Shown in pieces: positions 34,283 to 43,700 of a stretch of DNA of 64,000 nt (position 1 is the stretch's first letter; each line of letters starts with the position of its first letter). A program made the translations under genes and the position numbers. The stretch covers positions 26,083,335-26,147,334 of the forward strand of contig CM059977.1 in NCBI GenBank assembly GCA_030490835.1, written 5' to 3'. The stretch comes from Annona cherimola. Lineage: Eukaryota > Streptophyta > Magnoliopsida > Magnoliales > Annonaceae. The notes beneath the pieces are model-generated. The model saw only the letters and a list, made by a program, of their open reading frames with translations. It did not search any database and had not been told where the DNA came from.

Positions 34283-35958
34283 TCTGGTTGAGTATTATCA
34301 GTTATAGTTTGGAGGAAGTGTTGATTTTTTAATTCAGCAATTTTTTGTTTTAGTTCATCCATAGAAGTAGTTTTTTGTTTTGCCATTTTAGTAAATTGTT
34401 CAGTTTCTGGTTTATCATCTAAAGATAGTTGACCAAACTGAGTTGTTAATGGTTTTTTATAGAAGGAGAGACTTTTAGCTGATTTTCCTTTTAGTAATTG
34501 GTCGATTTGTATTAATTTATGATTAGAAAAATTTAATTGTTCAATAACTTGGGTTAAGTCTTTTGCTCTTACCGTAATATCTTTATAAACTGAACTTTTA
34601 TAAGGTTGCATAACGACTTTACCATCTAATTCTGTTACTGGTTGTCCAGTAAATTTTATTGGAGAGACCTTTTCTTCCTCTGTTTGAGAAGTTGATGGAT
34701 TTAGAGGATTTTGTTCTTCAATATTTAACATGTTTACTGAATTTTTTACCAAATTATCATACCAATCAAAGAAATAAACATTTTTCTTCATTATTTTACA
34801 ATGAGACATCCAATCCTTAAACGAGGTTTTCTTTTCTTTATCACTATAGGTTTGATTTATCCAATTTCTTTTATCTGCATAAACTAAGTTTTCAAATTCT
34901 TTTAATAATTCTTTATAATTTGGTTTGAATTGCAGAACATTTAATTGGAAATCTGATTTTGTAGGCGTCAAGTCAGGCTTAGCTATTTGATCTTCAAATT
35001 GAAGGGGAAATCTAGCTGAAGCTGAAGACGACAGAGGTCTTTGTGATTCTATAGCAATAGGTTTAGTAACAGGTCTAGACAGACATACAGAGTGTCTAGC
35101 AGGAATAGGCTCAGAGTGTAATGTTATATTATTTGAGTCTTCTATTATAGTTTCAATTTTTTCTGAACTTTGTTCTGGAATAACATGATTTTCTTCCTTT
35201 TCTATTTTCCATTCTGTGGGAAGATTTATATCAGACCATAAGATTTTCTTTGGTTCAATTTTTTTATGAGCGGGATTTGTGATGAAATATGGAGTAGCAC
35301 CCCTTTCCTGTTGTACTAATGATTTGGGTGCTAAAGTTTTCATTGCTTTATAGTATATTCTATATTGAACGCATAGAGGTTTTGATCCTATCTTCATGTC
35401 AAACCCTTGAGTTTGAACAAGTAAGGATAAAACTTCTAAGGCATGTGGATCTGTAAGACTTATAGAGAAATTTGGGAAGCTGTTAAAGTATATCGGACCG
35501 GCATGAAGGGAAGTTTGAACGATCCCTAATATAGAATCAGAAAAGTTTTTATGACGATTGTCCTTTAGACAAGCAAGAACAGACGCTTGAAGTCCAGTTC
35601 TCACTAAAGGTTGTATAGCGATTTGGATTAAACCAAAATGTAAAAATTTAAACTGTTTTCCACATAATTCTTTTAACGCCACCTTTTCTAATAATGGAAT
35701 TTGATGAGATCCTGCTCCAAAAGCTAATACTGTTTCCACTGTTTTAATTCGGAATTCTGTTTTAAAATCAAAGCTACCAATTTTATAAATTTCTTTAATT
35801 GGGACTCTTGGAATTTTCCAATTTTGTAGAGATTTTTCTATGTTTTCATATGTTCCTTCAGACATATTTTGAATTTCCTCTAATTTCACAGAGTGAATTT
35901 CAGTATCATTACTGGAAGAAGAAGAAGATGTAGAAAACATTCTTTTTAGAGAACTCAT
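34283..35958 (-). pseudogene. Viral movement-protein region, copy 2
   Basis: The open frame runs from the ATG at 35958 through the whole movement region without the stop seen in copy 1, then into the first coat codons. It leaves viral coding sequence at 34283 and ends at a chance stop at 34243 inside the flanking MITE. The encoded movement region is identical to copies 1 and 3. It lacks the coat and all enzymes, so only a movement-protein-like product could be made. Confidence 0.88.
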
Positions 35959-36080
35959 TATCTCAGCACAGACAACGACTTACCAAGCCAACACGCCTTC
36001 ACACGGCTTTAATTGCGCGACGAGTGAGAGATTAACGAAGATTTCTAAGAAGATTGTTTCAACAAGCTTCTTAATCTACT

Positions 36081-36093
36081 GGCTTTGATACCA
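36081..36093 (-). promoter_or_regulatory. tRNA-Met primer-binding site, viral copy 2
   Basis: Same TGGTATCAAAGCC as in copy 1, in the leader between the small ORF and the movement-protein ATG. Confidence 0.85.
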
Positions 36094-36125
36094 ATTGTAA
36101 CCCAGGACAATTTTCAGAAATCAAT

Positions 36126-36308
36126 TTATGTCAAGAAGATTGAAATTTGTTTTGATAAAACTTTTATTTCAGATTGAGTCCATTCAAGTTGTTCTTTATA
36201 ATAGTTTATGTATCTAGGACGAACTTCGAATTCTAATGCATCAAATAAAAATGATTCATAATCTCTAGCAGAACGAATATGCCATAAAAGATCATTCAAA
36301 GCTTTCAT
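36126..36308 (-). CDS. Small viral leader ORF, copy 2
   Basis: Identical 60-codon ATG-initiated frame to those at 26156-26338 and 38164-38346. Function unknown. Confidence 0.4.
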   Translation of the reverse strand: MKALNDLLWHIRSARDYESFLFDALEFEVRPRYINYYKEQLEWTQSEIKVLSKQISIFLT

Positions 36309-36432
36309 TAAAGAAAATAATCATAAACAAAGAAAAGTATCTTACGGAAGAGAGTTGAAGCAACTCAGTTGAACTTCAAGAAAACACTTAAGACTTCACT
36401 TTAGAAGAAAGCACACCACACTATTTTTACAA

Positions 36433-37423
36433 CTATTTGAGAGCTCGATGGTTTTCCCGATCATCAATGACAACTAAACCAGCAGATTTCTTGAGAATTT
36501 CTCTTGCAGTATGCTCATCAAGGGGCCTCTCAAATTGCAGATTCACGGCCTCAGCATGTGCACGCATCACAGGTACACGTATGCAAGTTGCAGTCACCTT
36601 GATACTTTCATCATTCCAAATTTTCCGAGTCTCTTTCACTAATTTCATCTCCTCCTCATTATACCCGTTTGAGAGGACTGGTGCATTGTGGGAGAATAAA
36701 TTAAATGCATACTGTTGCTTGAATATTTTACATGTTGGCTCCTTTCCTTCTAGTACCTCACGAGTCTGTAGTTCAAGCTCCTCCATTGCTGCAGCACCAG
36801 CGCCACTAGCTGCTTGATATGTGCTAACAACCATTCGAACTACCTTGGCATGGCGGTGAAGCGGGGGTGGCAGCCATCAGGCAGATGATGGTGGAGCAGT
36901 TGGGATTGGCGACGAGAGCTCCCTTACCAGAGCCAAGCTTGATGTGCGCCATTGCGTGGGTATTAACCTCCGGAATTACAAGCGGAACATCTGGATCCAT
37001 CCGGAAGGCGGAGCTGTTATCTACAACGATGGAACCCCGGGAAACAGCCACAGGACCAAACTCTCTGCTAATCGATCCACCCGCGCTAAACAACGCAAAG
37101 TCAACGCCGTCGAAGCTGTCTTTGGTGAGCTCTTTGATGACGTAATCTCTGTTCTCGAAGGAGAGGCGATTCCCGGCGGATCGTTTGCTCGCCAGCATGC
37201 GGATGCTCCGGTAGGGGAAATCACGGTCGGAGAGCACGCTGAGGAACTCTTGACCGACAGCACCGGTGACGCCGACGATTGCTAGGGAAGGGCCATCTTG
37301 CTGTAGACGCATATGCACGATAAAGCGTCGGTTCCGGCCGCTACAGCTGCCGCTTGTTCTTCTTCCCCATAAAATGGAAGTAACAGAGGGAGAATGGTGG
37401 TACTGATAAGCAGAAGCTTGCAT
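36433..37423 (-). pseudogene. ASD: Aspartate-semialdehyde dehydrogenase retro-fragment, copy 2, 5'-complete
   Basis: The longest ASD copy. From an ATG at 37423 it reads a Ser/Arg-rich plastid transit-like leader, then the NADP-binding VGVTGAVGQEFLSVLSDRDF, SAGGSISREFGP, VVDNSSAFRMD, the catalytic NPNCSTI, STYQAASGAG and RVPVMRAH. It is continuous without introns, although I expect plant ASD genes to be interrupted by introns, so a processed cDNA origin is likely. One extra G at 36863-36867 (five against four in copy 1) shifts the frame just after the catalytic Cys region. It ends about 50 residues short, joining the viral leader after DDRENHR. A possible 5' UTR fills 37424-37501. Not functional. 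Confidence 0.92.
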
Positions 37424-37501
37424 TTTTCTTCTTCTTTTTTTGTGGTAATGGCTGCCTTGCAAGCAAGTTGCAACGGCTGGGAGATGGACGGTCGTTATTC
37501 A
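36971..37501. other. 531-bp spacer at the palindrome centre
   Basis: Unique sequence between the arms. It holds the 5' half of ASD copy 2 (minus strand) and its presumed 5' UTR. At 37501/37502 the right-arm ASD fragment begins abruptly in mid-gene. The loop-like position of the only unpaired ASD segment suggests the inversion formed by a switch within or near ASD. Confidence 0.9.
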
Positions 37502-38039
37502 GAGGTTAATACCCACGCAATGGCGCACATCAAGCTTGGCTCTGGTAAGGGAGCTCTCCTCGCCAATCCCAACTGCTCCACCATCATCTGCCTGATGGCT
37601 GCCACCCCCGCTTCACCGCCATGCCAAGGTAGTTCGAATGGTTGTTAGCACATATCAAGCAGCTAGTGGCGCTGGTGCTGCAGCAATGGAGGAGCTTGAA
37701 CTACAGACTCGTGAGGTACTAGAAGGAAAGGAGCCAACATGTAAAATATTCAAGCAACAGTATGCATTTAATTTATTCTCCCACAATGCACCAGTCCTCT
37801 CAAACGGGTATAATGAGGAGGAGATGAAATTAGTGAAAGAGACTCGGAAAATTTGGAATGATGAAAGTATCAAGGTGACTGCAACTTGCATACGTGTACC
37901 TGTGATGCGTGCACATGCTGAGGCCGTGAATCTGCAATTTGAGAGGCCCCTTGATGAGCATACTGCAAGAGAAATTCTCAAGAAATCTGCTGGTTTAGTT
38001 GTCATTGATGATCGGGAAAACCATCGAGCTCTCAAATAG
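37502..38039 (+). pseudogene. ASD: Aspartate-semialdehyde dehydrogenase fragment, copy 3
   Basis: Starts in mid-gene at the codons before THAMAHIKLG and runs to the same accidental TAG after DDRENHR. It carries the same extra C (five at 37605-37609) that breaks the frame in copy 2, so copies 2 and 3 share this mutation while copy 1 lacks it. The 5' 150 or so codons are absent. It joins the viral leader at its 3' end. Confidence 0.9.
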
Positions 38040-38163
38040 TTGTAAAAATAGTGTGGTGTGCTTTCTTCTAAAGTGAAGTCTTAAGTGTTTTCTTGAAGTT
38101 CAACTGAGTTGCTTCAACTCTCTTCCGTAAGATACTTTTCTTTGTTTATGATTATTTTCTTTA

Positions 38164-38346
38164 ATGAAAGCTTTGAATGATCTTTTATGGCATATTCGTT
38201 CTGCTAGAGATTATGAATCATTTTTATTTGATGCATTAGAATTCGAAGTTCGTCCTAGATACATAAACTATTATAAAGAACAACTTGAATGGACTCAATC
38301 TGAAATAAAAGTTTTATCAAAACAAATTTCAATCTTCTTGACATAA
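38164..38346 (+). CDS. Small viral leader ORF, copy 3
   Basis: Same 60-codon ATG-initiated frame as in the other copies. AATAAA at 38304-38309 within it could be the viral poly(A) signal, which in caulimovirids lies in the terminally redundant leader. Confidence 0.4.
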   Translation: MKALNDLLWHIRSARDYESFLFDALEFEVRPRYINYYKEQLEWTQSEIKVLSKQISIFLT

Positions 38347-38378
38347 ATTGATTTCTGAAAATTGTCCTGGGTTACAAT

Positions 38379-38391
38379 TGGTATCAAAGCC
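38379..38391 (+). promoter_or_regulatory. tRNA-Met primer-binding site, viral copy 3
   Basis: TGGTATCAAAGCC, as in copies 1 and 2, about 120 nt before the movement-protein ATG at 38514. Confidence 0.85.
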
Positions 38392-38513
38392 AGTAGATTA
38401 AGAAGCTTGTTGAAACAATCTTCTTAGAAATCTTCGTTAATCTCTCACTCGTCGCGCAATTAAAGCCGTGTGAAGGCGTGTTGGCTTGGTAAGTCGTTGT
38501 CTGTGCTGAGATA

Positions 38514-40190
38514 ATGAGTTCTCTAAAAAGAATGTTTTCTACATCTTCTTCTTCTTCCAGTAATGATACTGAAATTCACTCTGTGAAATTAGAGGAAATT
38601 CAAAATATGTCTGAAGGAACATATGAAAACATAGAAAAATCTCTACAAAATTGGAAAATTCCAAGAGTCCCAATTAAAGAAATTTATAAAATTGGTAGCT
38701 TTGATTTTAAAACAGAATTCCGAATTAAAACAGTGGAAACAGTATTAGCTTTTGGAGCAGGATCTCATCAAATTCCATTATTAGAAAAGGTGGCGTTAAA
38801 AGAATTATGTGGAAAACAGTTTAAATTTTTACATTTTGGTTTAATCCAAATCGCTATACAACCTTTAGTGAGAACTGGACTTCAAGCGTCTGTTCTTGCT
38901 TGTCTAAAGGACAATCGTCATAAAAACTTTTCTGATTCTATATTAGGGATCGTTCAAACTTCCCTTCATGCCGGTCCGATATACTTTAACAGCTTCCCAA
39001 ATTTCTCTATAAGTCTTACAGATCCACATGCCTTAGAAGTTTTATCCTTACTTGTTCAAACTCAAGGGTTTGACATGAAGATAGGATCAAAACCTCTATG
39101 CGTTCAATATAGAATATACTATAAAGCAATGAAAACTTTAGCACCCAAATCATTAGTACAACAGGAAAGGGGTGCTACTCCATATTTCATCACAAATCCC
39201 GCTCATAAAAAAATTGAACCAAAGAAAATCTTATGGTCTGATATAAATCTTCCCACAGAATGGAAAATAGAAAAGGAAGAAAATCATGTTATTCCAGAAC
39301 AAAGTTCAGAAAAAATTGAAACTATAATAGAAGACTCAAATAATATAACATTACACTCTGAGCCTATTCCTGCTAGACACTCTGTATGTCTGTCTAGACC
39401 TGTTACTAAACCTATTGCTATAGAATCACAAAGACCTCTGTCGTCTTCAGCTTCAGCTAGATTTCCCCTTCAATTTGAAGATCAAATAGCTAAGCCTGAC
39501 TTGACGCCTACAAAATCAGATTTCCAATTAAATGTTCTGCAATTCAAACCAAATTATAAAGAATTATTAAAAGAATTTGAAAACTTAGTTTATGCAGATA
39601 AAAGAAATTGGATAAATCAAACCTATAGTGATAAAGAAAAGAAAACCTCGTTTAAGGATTGGATGTCTCATTGTAAAATAATGAAGAAAAATGTTTATTT
39701 CTTTGATTGGTATGATAATTTGGTAAAAAATTCAGTAAACATGTTAAATATTGAAGAACAAAATCCTCTAAATCCATCAACTTCTCAAACAGAGGAAGAA
39801 AAGGTCTCTCCAATAAAATTTACTGGACAACCAGTAACAGAATTAGATGGTAAAGTCGTTATGCAACCTTATAAAAGTTCAGTTTATAAAGATATTACGG
39901 TAAGAGCAAAAGACTTAACCCAAGTTATTGAACAATTAAATTTTTCTAATCATAAATTAATACAAATCGACCAATTACTAAAAGGAAAATCAGCTAAAAG
40001 TCTCTCCTTCTATAAAAAACCATTAACAACTCAGTTTGGTCAACTATCTTTAGATGATAAACCAGAAACTGAACAATTTACTAAAATGGCAAAACAAAAA
40101 ACTACTTCTATGGATGAACTAAAACAAAAAATTGCTGAATTAAAAAATCAACACTTCCTCCAAACTATAACTGATAATACTCAACCAGAG
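38514..40190 (+). pseudogene. Viral movement-protein region, copy 3
   Basis: Open from the ATG at 38514. It covers the full movement region and the first coat codons, leaving viral coding sequence at 40190. The frame happens to stay open to 40229. The predicted product is the same as copy 2. No in-frame stop occurs at the position where copy 1 has TAA. Confidence 0.88.
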
Positions 40191-40212
40191 ATTCTGGGTT
40201 ACAATTGGTATC

Positions 40213-40394
40213 TAAAATTTTTAAACTAAAATTTTTAATATAAAACTTTTTATTCTCAGTAATTATCTTATTTTTAACAAGTTATTTACATATTATTGTA
40301 CAATTATCATACTTTTTCAATTATTTTCATATAATAATCCATATAATTAACATATATATTTCAAATTTATTTTCCTTATTTATAATCATTACCC
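40213..40394 (-). mobile_element. Family-A MITE remnant, right arm
   Basis: Mirror of 34078-34259. It separates the viral end from the RFT1 promoter region and is followed by the TAATA microsatellite (about 40395-40428). Confidence 0.55.
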
Positions 40395-40428
40395 ATATTA
40401 TATTATATTATATTATATTATTTATTTT

Positions 40429-40756
40429 CAATTAAAATTTTTTATGCAAGAATAAAAATAGAGTCGAAAATAGAGTTGGATTAAGCTTTTATTAGGTGTG
40501 TGTTTCTCCCGCCGGGGTGAACCCGACCCGATTAACACCCTCAAGCCCGTCGATGGCCGGTGGCGAGGCGAACAGGTTGAACCTAAGACTTGCAGGGGGC
40601 TATCTTCGATTTTCTTCCGGATCCGCAGGAAAGAGCAGAGCGGAATCGGTTTCATCCCTTTGATGGGATAACGAAGACGACGATAATCCGCAGCCGTTGC
40701 CGCGGTTAAATATAGCAGAGAGTTTTATCGGGTTTATGAAAATTAGGTTGGCGGAG
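40429..40756 (+). promoter_or_regulatory. RFT1 promoter/5' UTR region
   Basis: The only non-repeat sequence between the viral/MITE block and the RFT1 ATG, and GC-richer than its surroundings. GAACCCGACCCGATTAACAC at about 40519 resembles a transposon-end motif. No clear TATA box was identified. The mirror region 33716-34043 serves the truncated copy. Confidence 0.4.
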
Positions 40757-43700
40757 ATGGAGGAGCAAGAATCTGCTCGTTCCTCAGCTCCTCCAGAAGC
40801 CGATGGTTTCAATCTCGCTCATACTTTTAAGTATCTCTTAGGTCTGCTCTCCCTCTCTCTCTGTCACAATCTTCTCCTTCTCCGCTTTTCCTTTTCAAAA
40901 ATCTATACTGGTGTTTCATTTTCTGATCATCTGCTGCCAATGGTCAGCGACCCAGTTCCTGTCAAGAGGTATACCGTTTGCTTTCAATTCGTGGATTGTG
41001 AGGCACCTCACCGAAGAAGACTACGCGGTATTCTAATTTTTTTTTCGCCTCTTCTTGATTACTGAAAATTCCTTTCGTAAACTTTTACGTTAAGTTTGAA
41101 GTGGATGCTGAAAATGATTTCCAGTTAAACCTCAAGTTGCATTTACATAACTCTGAAGTGGAAGTTGTGTTTTGGAATTCACTCCCTTTTGTGTCGCGTG
41201 AATGTCTAGACTGGAACTGTAGATGTTCAATAAGGGGTTCGTAGGATTCTTGAGTTTGAAATTCGCATTTCGAAAATTCATGCAGACTTAGTTCAAGTTA
41301 CAAGTTACTGTTTTGGATGCTAAAATTGTTTGAATCTCAAACAGAAACTAAAGTTCTTTTTGAATCAACTGGATTACAAACTGAGAAGTTAACTCATATT
41401 GCGTCAGTGGGAACATCAAGTTTTAATGGATCCACACCGTTTGCCATTGGGCTTAATTTCGGGAATGAGTAGGATCTACTATATGCTTTGTATTTCTGTT
41501 CTCCTCTGGATTCAGTCCTTCCATGACTCTGATTGACATGGCTCAAATTACAAGAATTTGAAAATAAAGGTGAAGCTTGAATGTCCCTGAATTTCATAAA
41601 CAGTTTGAATAAGGAATTTAAAATTTGACCTGTCATATATTCATGCATTGAAAATTCCCTAGTGGTTTGATCTATCAGTGTTATATGTGTGACGTTCTTG
41701 TGATTTTTGATTTTGCCAATTTATTGTGGTTTGGATGCAAACTTGAAAAGAAAATTAGCGCTAAGTCAAGGAGGTGAAATTTCATTTGCCTCAACTCAAA
41801 GTTATGTTTTCTTCTCCTCTTGGTATTTTTTTTGGTCCATTCAGTCCACCGGATGTGTTAAAGGCCTAGCATTTGCTCCTGGACCTAACTGCCTGTATAT
41901 CCCACAGTTGCATAAATTGGAAGAGGGTTATAAGCAAGTAAAAAGAACTTGGAATCCCTTATATACAAGAAAACTTTAAGTTGGAACTCTTGATATTGAA
42001 TTAAAATCAAGGTTTTGAAAACGGCTACATCACCAAAACGGTTGGAATGTTAATTGTTGTGGATTGTAATAGCAAACTAGTTGGCGACAGATAACCGATA
42101 TGGAGTGTAATACATCTAGTTGGCACAATGTATTTTGACCAGCTTATATATTAACTTGTATTATTTTCCTCCAAGTGCATTGTGGATAACTCCCAAGCAG
42201 CATTTACTTTGTTTTAGATGTTCAAAACCAAAATAGTGCTAGATATTATGTAATGAATTCTGGTGGCTGTTTCTTAGAGGAAGATAAATGGTTGCGGCAG
42301 TTATTTATTATTATTTGCTATTGCTCAAGTGACAACTGCTATATGAGGTTGATGGACAATGTGTTAGCTTTTCATTGCCATTATTCGATATTTTGGCTCT
42401 TAGCAATAGATGAAATTTTGTTTCCTAATTACACTGATTTATATGTGATTTATTTTAGTGGGACTAGCCTTTAAATTTCTAGTTATGCAACTTTGTGCCA
42501 CCCTCATCTCTTCATATTCCCTCCTCTTCAAATAAGCCTAGCATTTTCTCCAACTAAGCAGGTCTATGCTTTTTGCACCATTGCATTTGTAGAAAGCATT
42601 TTTCGGGTGCTCCAATTTCTGTTTCAGATTATGTTCATAAACTATTGACTTAAAGTTTCATTCATTACTTGTTTTTCTCTTGCTTAGATGTGTTACTCAT
42701 ATCATATTTTTATTTAATGCAGCTTTACGCCATACAATTCCATCTTTTTGTTACTTGTATTTTGTTTCTTAGTCGGGAAGGTTTCCGTCGAGCATGCCTG
42801 CGAGCAGATATTCAGTGGTGATGCCTTCCTCTATATACGTGTGTTCTTTCTTTAATTTGAAAAGTTTTCCTGGTTTGGTTGCTGTTGGTAATTTCTGGTC
42901 AGGTGATCCATTTGTTCTTTTGGCAGGTTTCTGCACCTTACAGTTGCTGATTTTAGTATTGGAGTAGCACCTACTTTTGACCAATCCCTCTAGTTCCTAA
43001 GTGGACTTAAGAAATAAAAAGTTCTTGTGACGTATCATCAACATAGTTTTCGTCACTTCTTTCCTTTCCTCAGGAACAAGTAACTCATTATGGACTTGCT
43101 GATGCCTAAATTTGACTTGTTTTGAGGAACAAAAAACTGTTCTTTATTTCTTTCTTTTTCACCTACTGTCAACTGGTTGTTGACTTTCTGGATCCCAATT
43201 TCCAAACATATTTGAGAAATACTGATGACCACGATTTTTTTTTTTTTGGAAAATATATTTTGGTAGTCAACTGGTAGATAGGATCTACAGCTTACTTGGT
43301 TTCTTGATGAAGTTAATGTATGTCATGGTGAAAAATGAAAGAATTGTTGGAAGCAAGTACATTGCCTAGGATCTCAAATATTACAAGCTTGGTTTCTTGG
43401 TGAAGTCAGTACATGATATAGTTAAAATTAAAAGAATAGTTGGAAGTAAGCAGCATCATCAAGGACCTGGAATATTGCCATTGTTAGATGGCTAAATAAT
43501 ATTTGTTACTTGTGGGATGTGAACTTTTCAACCTGAAACTTAAGCAGACATTAAGTTTGAACTATTGAAAGACAAATTGTCTAATTTTTTCCTACCTCAT
43601 CTCTTGTTAACTTAATTTATTGACATGTTTTTCTCAAGCTGCATTCCGTTTAGATTTTGCATTGGGTCTTCTTGAGGCGCGATCTGTATTTTTGTATGCA

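Larger units (their letters stand above)
34260..36432 (-). mobile_element. Endogenous pararetrovirus copy 2, truncated (left arm)
   Basis: Leader, small ORF (36308-36126), primer-binding site (36093-36081) and the movement region plus about 20 codons of coat region. After the codons at 34283 the sequence jumps, with three bases between, to 19 bp of leader ending inside the primer-binding site (34278-34260). Protease, RT, RNase H and ORF2 are absent. It matches copy 1 over about 2.7 kb except for a handful of differences. Confidence 0.9.
27038..36970 (+). repeat. Left arm of the 9.93-kb palindrome
   Basis: This arm is the reverse complement of 37502-47426. Near the centre, paired positions always sum to 74472 (for example 36433 with 38039, and 33715 with 40757). 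Small indels shift the sum to 74462-74470 further out. The arm carries ASD, virus, MITE, RFT1 promoter and RFT1 exons 1-6. Confidence 0.95.
34283..36990. repeat. Direct repeat, unit 2 (ASD plus viral 5' part)
   Basis: Same-orientation partner of 24309-27019, about 10 kb away. Recombination between the two would delete or circularise the left RFT1 copy. Confidence 0.92.
38040..40212 (+). mobile_element. Endogenous pararetrovirus copy 3, truncated (right arm)
   Basis: Mirror of copy 2: leader, small ORF, primer-binding site, movement region, about 20 coat codons, then 19 bp of leader (40194-40212) ending in TGGTATC, the first 7 bases of the primer-binding site. It lies in the same orientation as the complete RFT1 gene, about 545 bp before its ATG. 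Confidence 0.9.

Noticed and set aside
38371..38391. TTACAAT followed by TGGTATCAAAGCC looks like an LTR end plus primer-binding site of a Ty1-copia element
   Set aside because: No LTR pair flanks the element. The coding order is movement protein, coat, protease, RT and RNase H with no integrase, and a 30K-type movement protein is present, which is pararetroviral.
41707..41979. 90-codon frame in RFT1 intron 2, mirrored at 32493-32765
   Set aside because: It lies within an intron, has no recognisable domain and no splice borders. It persists only because the arm is duplicated.
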